A DNA stretch of 64,000 nucleotides from Melitaea cinxia (GCF_905220565.1 NC_059398.1:17443210-17507209), one strand, 5' to 3'; counted from the stretch's first letter, positions 21,588 to 32,951 are shown. The notes: generated by a model not told the origin, from the sequence alone. Translations and numbers: made by a program.

Positions 21588-22772
21588 TATAAAACATAAC
21601 TATCGTAAATGTTAAATAGCTTACATACCATGTTATGTTAAACTTTTGTATAATGTATTTGTTAATTACTACGAAATTTTCGTAAAAGTATTTAAACACG
21701 TGATTTATAGTCTCGCTTGATTACGCTTAACCTCAGGAACGCTTAAACGCTTTGTTACATAAATCGTTCGCCGATGTAATAAATAGCAACATGTTTATAT
21801 ATTTTTAATACAATAGATGAACAGACATTATTCGTGAATGACACTTGAAGAATGTTGGTAATTTCAGACAATAATGACGAGAACGTGGTATGACGTGACG
21901 GGGAATGACGTGGCAGGACAATGACGGGCCCACACTCGTTTGTGTATTTCCGCGTCGTGACATATAATCTTAAACGTAAATACTGTTAAAGATATTGCTT
22001 TTTATTATTATTATTATTTTACTTTAACAATAGCATTAAAATTATTTATTAAATTATTATAGCTATAGTATTAGAATACTAGAATAGAATTGATAACAAT
22101 AGTATTAGGATTCAATTGTATTTTACTGTATAAATTGTGTATTATCAAACAAAGAGCTATTATCATTATTTTTATTAGCCACCAACAGATTTATTATTTA
22201 AGATTATTTGTTCAAAAATACAGAAATGGTAGCAATACCTATCAAACCTAACTAATGTAGTAGAGTAGTAAAACCACAGCTATGATACTATAATATTGAA
22301 TTCCCGAACTATAAGCGAGCACGCCGCTGACGTTTGCATAATGCATCCGTTGCGTTTAGCGATATAGTGCATATACGTGATATTGTTATTGGCGAGGTAG
22401 GAAATCGGCTCACTCGCTCAGCTGAACACGGCTCGCTCGATGCTTAGAATATGTCTTTATAATGAAAGTATTTTAGTAAGTAAATTTTCTGAAGAATAGA
22501 ATGACATCACAATACAAAATAGATTTAAATTAACGCGAATTCATGAATAACATTAAACGATACAATATTTAAGATTAGGGATCCAGAAGCGTAAAACGGT
22601 GAATTTGTGAAAACTTTTTTGTTTTTAAAATAAACTAAATAAAGACGAGAAATTTCATGTTTTGGGTTTGTAGTTAACTTAAGGTCGATTAGATCAGACA
22701 ACAAATTGAATGAAACAAATCTACATTTTTGTATTGTAAAAAAAAAACTACAGATATTATTTTAATGTTATA
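21588..22772. other. Intronic DNA, no feature seen
   Basis: Contains a short tandem of 'atgacgtg/gaatgacgtgg' near 21888-21925 and a locally GC-richer patch at 22310-22450. No exon or known repeat. Confidence 0.4.
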
Positions 22773-23138
22773 GTATTTATTAGAGTTACGATCGCTATCA
22801 GGTGTATATGATAACAACCGGGACGGACGGCTTAACGTCACCCACAAGGATTGCACAAACATACAGATTACGGCAAACACCTGTATCGCCAATACAAATG
22901 TTTGTCATGTGCGGTGATCGAACCTGCAACCGCCAGCGCAACACGTACAATCCATGACTAACCTTTGCGCCAACGCGGCGTCCTGATAGCGATCGTTACT
23001 CATAGTAGCGATCACATACATATCCACCAACCCGCATTGGAGCAGCGCGAGGGATTAAGCTCTGATCCTTCTCCTACATGGGGAAAGAGGCCTATGCCCA
23101 GGAGTGGGATATTACAGGCTGAAGCGTATTTATTAGAG
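22773..23138 (+). mobile_element. SINE-M copy with inverted 5' half, complete target duplication
   Basis: The left part (22786-about 22982) is the head and body of SINE-M in reverse orientation. The right part (about 22983-23125) is the tail in forward orientation. The direct repeat gtatttattagag (13/13) flanks the whole composite at 22773-22785 and 23126-23138. 'Cctgatagcgatcgt' is present in both parts, so the two segments overlap by about 18 nt. One retroposition with 5' inversion (twin priming) explains all of this. Confidence 0.9.
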
Positions 23139-23595
23139 GAAGAATATTTATTTTGCATTGAATGTTTTTCATATGAAAATTCAAAAATATTGTAAATAAC
23201 AAATACCAATTCGTTTTATAGAGATTTTCATTTCACTAAAATACAAATCCACTTTTATATCAAAAACATTATATTTTTTTTTTTTGTGAAACACAAGCAC
23301 ACAAACACTAGTACGATGTAACACAATTTTTACCAGAATTGTATACAAAATATTAAATAAATAATCAACGAAACAATCACATCGTAAATATTGATTACAC
23401 AGAAAGTTTAGTTTGTCTTGAATACCCTAATGCTTCTTCCATCTTGTTTGACAAACACCCACTTCGAAACTAAGACACAATTTCATTTCGATTGTGTAAA
23501 TAAAATAAATTGTATATTTAACAGGTTGGTAGTTTCATTTAGTATCAAAAATGTTAACTGTACATTAATAACGGACTTAACTATCCGTCAATTTG

Positions 23596-23678
23596 TAGTG
23601 GAGCAGCGTGCTGGATAAAACTCTAATCCATCTCCTAATAAGGCCCATGCCCAGCAGTGGGATGCTACAGGTTGAATC
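23596..23678 (+). repeat. SINE-M tail fragment
   Basis: 'Gtggagcagcgtgctgg' to 'gcccagcagtgggatgctac'; the tail only, 5'-truncated. Confidence 0.75.
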
Positions 23679-23846
23679 AAAAAGGCCTTGAGATGACCGC
23701 GTACATAAAATAGGTGTGTAACTTTTAGACGATCACGGGGTTAAATCTGTGATGGTACCGTCTGTACTGATGCCGATATTTTAAAGTAGATCTATCGGAG
23801 ATACAATCAGTGTATTAATCAGCTAATATGATAAAAAATGCCCATA

Positions 23847-23866
23847 GATGGCGCTGTGCCAGCAGC
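23847..23866 (-). repeat. Short block shared with 6009-6110
   Basis: 'atagatggcgctgtgccagc' is the reverse complement of the block at about 6078-6098. No further structure. Confidence 0.35.
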
Positions 23867-24177
23867 TTGCGTTCAATTTAGAAAAAAAAAATTTTTTCTT
23901 TTAATTTCTAGAACCCATTGGAACAGCGTAGCTGATTGAGATCCAATCACTATTCTGTACGCTTACAAGCTGGTAACATTTCAGTAAGCTTCAGTACGAT
24001 TTTTTTAACGATCGCTTCTTCACTACAAGTTTCGAAAACTAAGTTACTAACACAAAGGTTCTCTGGAAAAACTCAATGGAGTAAGCGAAAAATATATTCT
24101 TGTCACTTTTACCGCTTTAATGTTCTTGCACTCATTAAATGAGTATTTATCTATCAATCTATTTTTATATGATTTTT

Positions 24178-24455
24178 ATGCAGTTTTTGCTTGCAAAAAA
24201 AATCGACTTCAATTAAATCGATCAGTTTTATAACGTGGGTAGATAAAAAAAAAGTCAAATAAATACGCATTATTAGAAACAGCTCAAAAAGCTCTCATCA
24301 AACCTCAATCAAATTTAAGCAAGACCATATGACAAGCCCTAGATTTCGATAAAAAAAGGAATAATCGAAATCATTCGCCCCAGTAAAAAGTTATGAGGTA
24401 GCACACATAAAAAATACAGTCGACTCGAGAGTCTCCTCATTTTTTGAAGTCAGCC
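24178..24455 (+). repeat. Repeat Q copy 1
   Basis: 'tcgacttcaattaaatcgat', 'ctcatcaaacctcaatc', 'gaaatcattcgcccc' and 'aaaaagttatgaggt' are shared with 36331-36602. It is a common lepidopteran repeat with 'gcttgcaaaaaaaatcg' at the start. No ORF. Confidence 0.65.
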
Positions 24456-24756
24456 AATAAGAAACCACATAATTTTCGTCACAAAAACGCTAGTTACTGT
24501 TCTTAATCTGTAAGGAATATTAAAATATAATATTTTAAGGCTTCTTATAAGGTATCGCACTTTAGCCTCCCTGTGGACGAATCATTTTCTTATTATTAAT
24601 CAAAGACGACTTTTCCATCTCTGTTTTTGTATTAAAAATTATATATAAAAAGAAATTTCGGAATAAATGTTAATCTAATACAGCTGACAGTATGATATTT
24701 GACGTTATTTGATCTTACTAGCCGACTTTATAAAGCCTCCTTTTTATCAATTTTGT

Positions 24757-24912
24757 CGACGCGTTAGCGCAACGGTCACGGCACTGGCTGTTACGCTGGC
24801 GTTTGCGGGTTCGGTCCCCGCTCACCATAGACATTTTTATTGGTCATATAGATATTCGTCGTGATCTGGACGTTTGTGCTTGTGTATTGTGTGTGTTTTC
24901 GGACCCCCGACA
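24757..24912 (+). mobile_element. SINE-N, 5' part, plus strand
   Basis: Head type 1 with A box 'ttagcgcaacgg' and B box 'gggttcggtcccc'. The body is 'gtgcttgtgtattgtgtgtg' and it breaks off after 'cggacccccgacag'. It abuts a minus-strand SINE-M. Confidence 0.75.
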
Positions 24913-24916
24913 GAGG

Positions 24917-25105
24917 AGATGAGTAATGATCGCTATTACTATACATAATAACAACCGGGAACGACGGATTAAAGTGCTCTCCGAGGTACAGTGGGGAGAC
25001 CAACAAGGACTGCACAAACACCCAGACCCCGGAAAACATCTGTATGGCCAATACAAATATTTGTCATATACGAGGATTGAACTCGCGTGCAACAACCAGT
25101 GCTGT
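24917..25105 (-). mobile_element. SINE-M, 5' part, minus strand
   Basis: Contains 'gagtaatgatcgctat', 'aacaaccgggaacgac' and the head at right with minus-strand 'gttcaatcctcg'. The tail is missing. With the preceding SINE-N it forms a tail-to-tail inverted pair whose heads face outward and can fold back. Confidence 0.75.
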
Positions 25106-25487
25106 GAAATTTTTCGTTCAATCTCAAATTAACTTACGTATAAATACTTTTTTATAATTTTGTAAAGTGATAATTGTTATATTTAATTAGTGTGAATTAT
25201 TCGCACGGGTATAGCTAGTGTAAAATAATACTCTTATAAAATACACTTCAAAATGTATACATCGTAATCTAAAACAAAATGTAATAAGGAAATTGAATCA
25301 CCATCCCGTTTTAAAATATTACGAAAATCAACTCTATAGTAACCCGCTAAGTCTCATTTACGCAATCAAATCTTTAAATACGGTTACATAATGAAACTTT
25401 TTCAGACAAATTAAGGCTGCTTGACAAAATTTGAAGACGGCTAACTCCTTCACCGTTTCTTTCATAACATATAATACGCACTTTGAA

Positions 25488-25705
25488 ATAATCATTACAT
25501 AGTATAAAACAAAGTCGTTTCCGTTGTCTGTATGCTTAGATCTTTAAAACTGGCGTAACGAGAGCGTTACGAAAAGTGTGATCGGGCGAGGTAAACGGAA
25601 GTTGAGAGGGAGATATAAGGGAAGATAGAACGAGAGAGAGTTACGTTTCCTATATTACTGTAGAAGCTAAAGAATGTTACTTCAGTCGTGCGGTCGAATA
25701 AAATG
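25488..25705 (+). repeat. Dispersed repeat start joined to repeat X copy 2
   Basis: 25496-25555 repeats the first 60 bp of 21388-21587. From 25556 on it is repeat X ('gagcgttacgaaaagtgtg', 'gatcgggcgaggtaaacgg', 'tgttacttcagtcgtgcgg'). The chimera suggests insertion into, or recombination between, two older repeats. Confidence 0.6.
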
Positions 25706-25860
25706 ACGATCCGAAGGTGCTTTTGTAGCCTGTTTTAATAAAGTTATTTGTTATTTTGGTTTTTCGAGATTTACAGAATTATTTTTAATCAAACATAAAT
25801 CTAAAATATAGATTATCAATAGATTATGTAAATATTTACCTGCTATATGAACTAACTTAC

Positions 25861-25890
25861 CATCTGACTTATTTTCGTCGTGTTGGTCAC
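25861..25890 (-). CDS. 30-nt microexon of the ADAM-like gene
   Basis: The acceptor on the minus strand is 'cgtatcttgtttcag' and the donor is GTAAGT (25860-25855). The exon has 2 + 27 + 1 nt and reads DQHDENKSD between the split codons. The last base of the preceding exon (33008-33058) is G and completes a glycine codon. Its own last base, G, plus the AG opening the exon at 393-535 makes glutamate, so it fits the chain on both sides. As a multiple of three with symmetric phase it can be skipped without a frameshift. It adds an acidic hydrophilic stretch just before the prodomain. No repeat overlaps it. Its small size means chance is not excluded, but the splice sites are near consensus and the phase fits. 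Confidence 0.65.
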
Positions 25891-26059
25891 CTGAAACAAG
25901 ATACGAATTGGTTTAATAAATGTTACTTGATTTTACATACAAAACACATAAAAAATTAGTATAACATATTAATTTTATTGTATTAAAAATCGATTGACAA
26001 TAATTCTTCTAAAAATATCCTTTTGTATATAAATAAGAAATAATAAATAAATGCTTCAC

Positions 26060-26235
26060 ATAACAGCCCCCAGTAGGATTTTCTCCTGAGATTGGGGACA
26101 AGAAACACACACAATATACAAGCACAAATGCCCGGGCCACAACAAACATTTTTCTATATGGCCAATACAAATGTTTGCCATGTGCGAGGGTCAAATCCGC
26201 GACCGCAAGCGCAACAGTTTTATAACCGCGTCATC
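26060..26235 (-). mobile_element. SINE-N, minus strand
   Basis: Left end 'acagcccccagtaggatttt', body 'cacacacaatatacaagcac', head at right with minus-strand B box 'gcggatttgaccctcgc'. Same body type as 31597-31812. Confidence 0.7.
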
Positions 26236-26914
26236 AAATATAATAAGTTTAATAATAATTAATATTACATTATTATTTCTTTATTAAAAAGAAATTAACT
26301 TACTCGTATTAGATTTAAATTTTTTGATATCATATTATAACTCAAAGTAGTAGAGTAAGGCGAAGAGTATAATGGGTAAAGCACGGAGGTAAAAACGCTC
26401 GCCTCGTCTAGTACTAAAATTATGTAAATAATGCCAATGACCTCTGACCTCTGATAGTGAACCGAAACGCGCTAGACATGAACCACTTATGTTTATTTAG
26501 GAGTTGGTGCTGGCAGTTAAGTTAGACGGCTGAGATTTGTAGCGACATAAATACTCGTACGCTACGGCGTAGAGCTGCTACAGGGTCTACGTCGTAGCAT
26601 CTTTATTATGTGTAGAGATTAGATGATTTAAATTATGAGGTCGATTTCCCTAAATATATACAAAATAATACTATATATAAATATTCCTTTTATGAATTGA
26701 GTTTGTTTCAAATAAGTCGAATTGCAATTTTAACTCTTATTATATGTAAATTGGTAGTACATATGTCTCTCCTTTATTTAACTATAATCTTGAAATTAGA
26801 AGCTCGGTTAAGACTGGTCTTATTGTGATTTTAAACATAACTTGCTCATGTAAACGTGAGGTATGTTTTAAGACCGCAGAAATATACAAGAGGCATCCAA
26901 AAAATATGATGAAT
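26236..26914. other. Intronic DNA, possible unclassified repeat at 26340-26620
   Basis: 26340-26620 is GC-richer, with 'ggtaaagcacggaggtaaaa', 'gaccgaaacgcgctag'-like blocks and 'acgctacggcgtagagctgc' with internal inverted 'ctacg/cgtag'. No other copy was found in the window. The rest shows nothing. Confidence 0.3.
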
Positions 26915-27136
26915 GGGTGTTTGCAATCCTTGTGGGTCTACCCACCGTGCCTTGAAGAACACGTTAAGCCGTCGGTCCTGGTTGTTATCATGTACACCTG
27001 ATAGCGATCGTTACTCATAGTAGGGAATATATCCGCCAACCCGCATTGGGGCAGCGATGTGGATTAAGCTCGGATCCTTCTCCTACATGGGGAAAGAGGC
27101 CTATGCCCAGTAGTGGGATATTACAGGCTGAAGCGG
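26915..27136 (+). mobile_element. SINE-M, 5'-truncated
   Basis: Starts inside the body ('gggtgtttgcaatccttgtg') and runs to 'attacaggctgaagcgg'. It is close to the family majority sequence. Confidence 0.8.
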
Positions 27137-27261
27137 TAAGCGGTATCTAAAAAATAATCGAGGAATTAATACAACAAAGTAAGCTAACTCAGAATAGATC
27201 ATTACTATGTAAAGTCTATATACTGATAACAATTGATCTATACTGTACATAAAGTCGGAAT

Positions 27262-27505
27262 GAACATTTGTGTTTGTATAAATAGTTCTTTCCCGTCTGG
27301 GTGTCTTGTGGGTCTCCTCACCTTGCCTCGTAAATAACGTAAAACTGTCGCTCCCGGTTATCATAGACCCGATAGTAATCGTTACTCATAGTAGGGAATA
27401 TATCTCCCAACCGCAGGGGAGCAGCGTGGTAGATTAAGCTCCAATCCTTCTCCTACATGGAAAAAGAGGTATGCCCAGCAGTGGGTTGTAACAAATTGAA
27501 TCAAC
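27262..27505 (+). mobile_element. SINE-M, 5'-truncated, head type 2 body
   Basis: Starts 'aacatttgtgtttgtataa' with 'tctttcccgtctgggtg', which resembles the type-2 body, and ends 'gcccagcagtgggttg'. Diverged, with small deletions. Confidence 0.7.
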
Positions 27506-28373
27506 TAGACTGTAAATAAAGTATTCTTTTCTGTAGAATAAGGACCTACTTAGAGTCATGGAATGGCCAGAGGATTCCTGTTATAGGTAGCAGACATTCA
27601 GCATTACCCAGGTAAGGCGCAAACTGGCTTCAACTATGCTATTTTGTATCTGAATATGCCATTTTTTTTAAATACACTGTCACGACATCTGCTCTAAAAC
27701 AATTTTTTTTTCATCATAATTGTAATTCTATTTTACAAATTAAAATAACGGAATTAAAATCAAAAGCAAAAGTAACAATACGGGGGATAGTTATGATCTT
27801 ACATTCCAGTACGCTTCAGTATGCTGAAGGTTGGTGGGGGATTTTGAGCAACGCCTACATATTTAAAAAATTACTTCTATAAAATTGTTATTTATATACA
27901 TTAAATAATCAGATCAATCAATTACAATTCGAATCTTTGATTTATTTTTTCATCATTACTCGCATAAATGTCAATATTAAACCCTATAGTTAAAACGTGC
28001 AGGCCTTAAGAAACCTACTATGTCGTAGACCCTCCTACCTCTCTTAGATACCATAAAGAACATAACGTAAGTACGTTACATCATAAAGACCGAATTGTAA
28101 CTTGAACAGTCACGAACACATAACAGCCAGCAAGCCGTGACCGAGTCACAAGGCGTGACGTCATCGAGTCACAAGCCGGGGGACGCAAGCATGCGTTACA
28201 CTTACTTTTACGAGCGTCACTGTACTCGTACGCCACTTAGCGTACGTGACGGGGACGGATGCCCTCATATTTCTTATTACGTTTACGGCCACATTTCAGA
28301 CACTTTTTTATATAATACTTGGTATTAACCTACGATTCGGAAATGGAGGGTAGACTAAATTATCCATTTGTTA
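27506..28373. other. Intronic DNA; TGACGTCA-containing patch near 28130-28260
   Basis: GC-richer patch with 'cgagtcacaag' twice and a 'gtgacgtcat' (CRE-like) site. The 63-codon ORF over it is not recognisable. The remainder is featureless. Confidence 0.3.
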
Positions 28374-28558
28374 AGGTAAAACTTCTTTACGCACGCTTGA
28401 TTTGGGGAGTAAGCTGGTGAATGCGTGACGAGAGCGTTACAAAAAGTGTGATTGGGTGAGGCGAACGGAAGTTGAGAGGGAAATATGTTAGTAAGATAGA
28501 AAGAAAGCGAGTTACGTTTCATAAGTTTTAATTTAGTCGTGTGGTCTAAAGCACACTC
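28374..28558 (+). repeat. Repeat X copy 3
   Basis: 'ggtaaaacttctttacg', 'ggggagtaagctggtgaatg', 'cgagagcgttac', GA-rich tract, 'taagttttaatttagtcgtg'. Nearly complete relative to 62681-62882. Confidence 0.75.
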
Positions 28559-28561
28559 ATT

Positions 28562-28789
28562 TTTCGCTTCAGCCTGTAATATTCCACTACTGGGCATAGG
28601 CCTCTTTCCTCATGTAGGAGAAGGATCCGAGCTTAATCCACCACGCTGCTCCAATGCGGGTTGGCAGATATATTCCCTACTATGAGTAACGATCGCTATC
28701 AGGTGTACATGATAACAACCGGGACCGACGGCTTGACATGCTCTCCGAGGCACGATGGGGAGACCCACAAGGACTGCACAAACACCCAT
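28562..28789 (-). mobile_element. SINE-M, 5'-truncated, minus strand
   Basis: Left end 'cgcttcagcctgtaatattc' (tail). It stops at right within the body, 'actgcacaaacaccca'. A short 'cattttt' flanks both ends as a possible target duplication. It lies 4 bp from repeat X copy 3. Confidence 0.8.
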
Positions 28790-28983
28790 TTTTATTATTA
28801 ATTTATCCGATTTCTCTAAAAGATTATATCGTATACATATTCTATTTAAACAAATATTCTCCTTGAGATAGAAAACTATAGTTATATTTAATTTCTGCTA
28901 GGCTCTAAACCGACTGTTTAAATTCATTGTAGATTAAGTTCTTTGTAAAAGTAAAAATGCATCAAATAATTTATATTTCGTAT

Positions 28984-29160
28984 TAGCTGACCCAACAAAC
29001 GTTGTTTTGCCATATATGTTATTAACTATCTTAATCCCCCCCCCCCTATTACTTAGGGGTACGAAAAATAGATATTGACAAAATTTCTTAAAAATCAGTC
29101 CAGCCGTTTCGGAGGAGTATGGTAACTAACATCGTGACACGAGGATTTTATACAATAATC
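28984..29160 (+). repeat. Repeat W copy 1
   Basis: 'ttagctgacccaacaaacg' at the start, a C-run, 'cagtccagccgtttcggagg', and an end near 'gacacgaggattttata'. Shared with 31818-32030 and 53492-53812. Confidence 0.7.
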
Positions 29161-29477
29161 TATAACGTATATAAGATTTCTTTAAAAAACCAGATATAAC
29201 TAAAATAGAGTTCAAATTTAAAAGAAATAATTTTTCTGGTCTAAATTCATCGATTCCGAATCGATTAGAATAGCGATGCGTCCCGGCGGTCTGAGGAACG
29301 CTTAAATTTACATTTTGAATGCATTCATATGCAAATGATTGAACAAGACGGCATACATGGCATACGTGAACCGCCGTTCCTGTGTATGGCATATGCAAAC
29401 TATGAAATAAGTGCGTCGTTGATGTCTTGTCGCTCCGTTTCAATCTCGAGGTCGGTTATATTACTTCTATATTATAT

Positions 29478-29817
29478 CACTAGCTGTGCCCGCGACTTCG
29501 TCCGCGTGCAAAAAAGTCATTGTTCATTTCGCACAGCTATAAAATAAATAAATTTCTAAAACGAAAGTAACCTATGTTAATCCTTATTACATCAGCTATC
29601 TGCTAGTGAAAGTCCCGTCAAAATCGGTCCAGCCGTTTCAGAAATTAGCCGGAACAAAACAGACAGACAAACAGACAGACAGATAGACAGAGAAACAAAA
29701 ATTGTAAAAAATGCTATTTTGGTATATATACCGTGGATACATCCAAATGCATTTAGTAAAAAGCGGTTATTTTAATATTACAAACAGACACCTCAACTTT
29801 ATTTATTTGTATAGATA
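29478..29817 (+). repeat. Repeat Z copy 1
   Basis: 'Tagctgtgcccgcgacttcg', 'aatcggtccagccgtttcag', a (cagacaga)n-like stretch, and 'acaaacagacacctcaact' at the end. The reverse-complement copy is at 31225-31533. Confidence 0.75.
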
Positions 29818-29910
29818 ATTGTGTTAAAGAGATAATTCTCAAAACGTGTCTTTTGATTCTTAAATTTAAAAAAAATAGTTTGATAATTAATTAACTCTAT
29901 TCTAATCGGT

Positions 29911-30037
29911 CACCAACCCGCCTGCCCAGCGGGGTGACTATGGGCAACACACATGAGTTCGCGTCATGTTTGGCGCGAACTTGTGGAGGCCTATGTCCAA
30001 CAGTGGACTGCAATAGGCTGAAATGATGATGATGATT
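29911..30037 (+). repeat. RTE-type LINE 3' end
   Basis: 'ggtcaccaacccgcctgccc', 'gtgactatgggcaa', 'cttgtggaggcctatgtcc' and a (GAT)n tail. It is the 3' end only. RTE-clade elements often end in short tandem repeats. Confidence 0.75.
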
Positions 30038-30215
30038 CTAATTGGTTTTATTTATATAAATATTTTATAAGTAAAGACCAAAATTAGTTAAAAGTATTGA
30101 AAAATGTTATAATTATTTTCAGAAATACATGCACACTCTATGGGCCGCGTGTTCATAATTCATTAAATACAACCAGAGGAAATAAAAATGTAGTTACGAC
30201 AAAAAATATCATTTT

Positions 30216-30477
30216 TTTATAAATAAATAAATATCAACACAACACACACACGGTCGTCTGTTCCTAAAGTAAGCAACTTAATGCTTGTGTCATAGGTAAC
30301 AGCCGACTGGTATAGCTACAATTTTTTTTTTCGATAAACATAGTCATAAATCAAACATATATAAATATGTAAAAATAAATATATATATTACACCCAGACC
30401 TGGGGATGGGAATCGAACCCACAACCCCCGGAGCAGAAAGCAGGGTCACTACAAACTGCCTAAACCGGCTAGTCAAG
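30216..30477 (-). mobile_element. SINE-S, minus strand
   Basis: The AT-rich tail is at left ('aaataaataaatatcaac'), then 'tctgttcctaaagtaagc'. The tRNA-like head is at right: minus-strand B box 'tgggttcgattcccatcc' and a degenerate A box. It is about 260 bp. Confidence 0.8.
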
Positions 30478-30705
30478 TTATTTAGACATATAAAGAGCTC
30501 TTTTTTAAAATCCCTATTCAAATATAAAGAGATTTTGTCACTAAAGGGTTCGACACTAGAAAAGAATGAAAGGAAAGCAGCTGTTCTATAGAATGGGTGA
30601 CTGATTTAGACTGATTTAGATGGAGTAGAGATTTTAACTGTTATGTGTGAAAAACCAGTAGTTTTGATATGGCTTTTTATGAGACAGGGACTAAATAAGG
30701 GGAGG

Positions 30706-30901
30706 ATTATTAAATAAATAAATAATAACAAAAATCTTATAACATACATACACGGCCGTCTGTTCCTATGGTAAGCAACTTAATGCTTGTATTATTGGTA
30801 CATAGTAATAATACCTACACAAATATTAGACCCAGACTTAGGTGGGAATCGAACCAGCAACCCGCGCAGCAGAAACCAGAGCCACCATAAGGGTAGTCTA
30901 T
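30706..30901 (-). mobile_element. SINE-S, minus strand, second copy
   Basis: Same orientation and organisation as 30216-30477 but shorter in the middle. The B box reads 'ctggttcgattcccacc' on the minus strand. Confidence 0.75.
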
Positions 30902-31224
30902 TAGGATTAGTTAGAAAATTATTGTTATCATTTTCAAAAAAAGATAATTATTTTACCTACACTAGATATAGTATCGAATGGTCCTCAAAAATCATAAATT
31001 ATAGTGCTAGTATGTAGATGAATTACTGCTAAAAATAATTTCTACATATAAACCTAAAACGTGCTAATTCAATTTTACCTCCTCTTATATTGTATTATTT
31101 ATACAAATAAATAAAATTGGAGTGTCTGTTTTTAATATTATAATAAATAATGTATTGTGCAATAAAGTATTAATAAATAAATACCCTGCATGAAATACAG
31201 CGTCACTAAGTCCACACATCTTTA

Positions 31225-31533
31225 TCTATATAATTAAATAAAATTTGAGTGTCTGTTTGTAATATAGAGTAAATAGATACACGGTATATATACCAAAATG
31301 ACATTTTTTACAATTTTCGTCAGTCCGTCTATCTATGTCTGTTTGTTCCGGCTAATCTCTGAAACGGCTGAAACGATTTTGACGGGACTTTGACTGGCTG
31401 TTAGCGGATGTAATAAGGAGTAACTTAAGCTACATTTATTTTCGAAATATTATTATTTTGTCACTCTGCGAGCTGAACAATAACTTTTTTGTTAAATTCC
31501 TCGCGGACGAAGTCGCGGACACAGCTAGTTAAT
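31225..31533 (-). repeat. Repeat Z copy 2, minus strand
   Basis: Reverse complement of 29478-29817: 'tttgagtgtctgtttgtaat', 'ctgaaacggctgaaacg', 'cgcggacgaagtcgcggac'. The two copies form an inverted pair 1.4 kb apart. A short piece also lies at 31108-31145. Confidence 0.75.
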
Positions 31534-31596
31534 AATGGCATTTGATTTTTACACTGAGATTAAACATTTTTAAACATAAAAATAAAGTTGACGACG

Positions 31597-31812
31597 TTTG
31601 ACGACGCGTTGGCGCAGCGGTCACAGCACTGGTTGTTGCGCTGGCCTTCGCGGGTTGGCCAACGCGCTCACGACAGATATTGGTATTGGCCATATAGATG
31701 TGTGTCGTGGTCTGGGCGTTTGTGCTTGTGTATTGTGTGTGTTTCCAGTCCTCGACACAGAAGAAAATCTTAATGGGGTGCCGTTGAGTGTAAATCGTTT
31801 ATTTATTTATAA
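31597..31812 (+). mobile_element. SINE-N, near full length
   Basis: Head 'gacgcgttggcgcagcggtc', body 'gcttgtgtattgtgtgtgtt' and 'cacagaagaaaatctt', then a (TTTA)n-like tail at about 31799-31810. This copy shows that SINE-N has its own 3' end, distinct from SINE-M although the head is shared. Confidence 0.8.
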
Positions 31813-31817
31813 AAATA

Positions 31818-32030
31818 ACTAACTGACCCCGCAAACGTTGTATTGCCGTATACGTTATAAACCCCCTTAATCCCCCTCCCCCATCCCCCCATAACTTAGG
31901 GGTATGAAAGATAGATGTTGTTCGATTCTCAGACCTACCCAATATGGACACAAAATTTCATGAGAATCGGTCAAGCCGTTTCGGAGGAGTTTAACTACAA
32001 ACACCGCGACACGAGAATTTTATATATTAG
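31818..32030 (+). repeat. Repeat W copy 2
   Basis: 'aactgaccccgcaaacg', C-rich run, 'ttcgattctcagacctaccc', 'aatcggtcaagccgtttcgg', end 'cgacacgagaattttat'. It starts 5 bp after the SINE-N tail. Confidence 0.75.
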
Positions 32031-32587
32031 AAGAGAAGTAAAAAATCATGGATCATAAATCCACATATCACACGTTAATTAGTAACGTCCAAAAACTCCA
32101 AAACGGTTTTACATTAAAAAAATTAGACTCATAAAATTAATTAACCCCTAAGACCCTTATTAATATTAAGTAAATATTCAACACTTATATAAATTAACCT
32201 TCATAATTATACGGGAAACCCGACGAAATTTTTTTTTACGGAGTATTCAACGAAATCTGAAACCGTAAAAGTATGAAGACTCAACCCTGGAAACGGTTAT
32301 TGTTCGTGATATACGATCCCCGGAGGAAGTCCTGGAAGCGGGTTTTTTTACAACCCGCTAAATTTTAAGAGCTATTTACGTAACTTTCCCTGTATACGAA
32401 TTTTTATATACTCGCATTGTTTTCTTCATTCCTGTTATAATTCTGTTATACCTATATTACATTTTTTTTAAGTATCTGTGGAGTTTCATGGAGATTTTTT
32501 ATGTGGTTGCAATATTTGCATATCCTTACCGTTCATACCTTACATAATAAAAAAAATCACAAATCTTGGCTACTATTTATAATAAAG
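32031..32587. other. Intronic DNA, no feature seen
   Basis: AT-rich with one GC-richer patch near 32280-32360. No exon or known repeat. Confidence 0.4.
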
Positions 32588-32951
32588 TACTGGACGCCCA
32601 GCGGTCGAAATTCGACCACAATTAAAAATTAAAATTACAAAATATCAAAAAATAATGAAAATATAGAACCTTTTTTGAATTTTTTCAATTTGACTACAGA
32701 CTTTTACAATTAACAAAATAGTATAATATGCGTGTTGTGTTAAATATATGGTAGTGTGCGTAATGTATTTTTTTCATTGATTTAGAATATTTTTATGCAT
32801 AATTGAAAAAAAAAAATAGAATTCTAGACTCCTTCTCTATATAAACTATAAGTGTGCGAAATTTCCGCTCTCCGACTTCCGAACTCCTCCGTACGCGCGA
32901 TTTACGTAAAAACGGGCACAAAGTTTTTACTTCACGTATTAATATACAGAT
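32588..32951 (+). repeat. Repeat Y copy 2, near full length
   Basis: 'cgcccagcggtcgaaattcg' to 'gcacaaagtttttacttcac' and 'gtattaatatacaga'. It includes 'ctccttctctatataaacta'. It ends 56 bp left of the microexon at 33008. Confidence 0.75.

Noticed and set aside
28150..28165. CRE-like TGACGTCA as a promoter element
   Set aside because: A single 8-mer with no core promoter or transcript start nearby is expected by chance in 64 kb.
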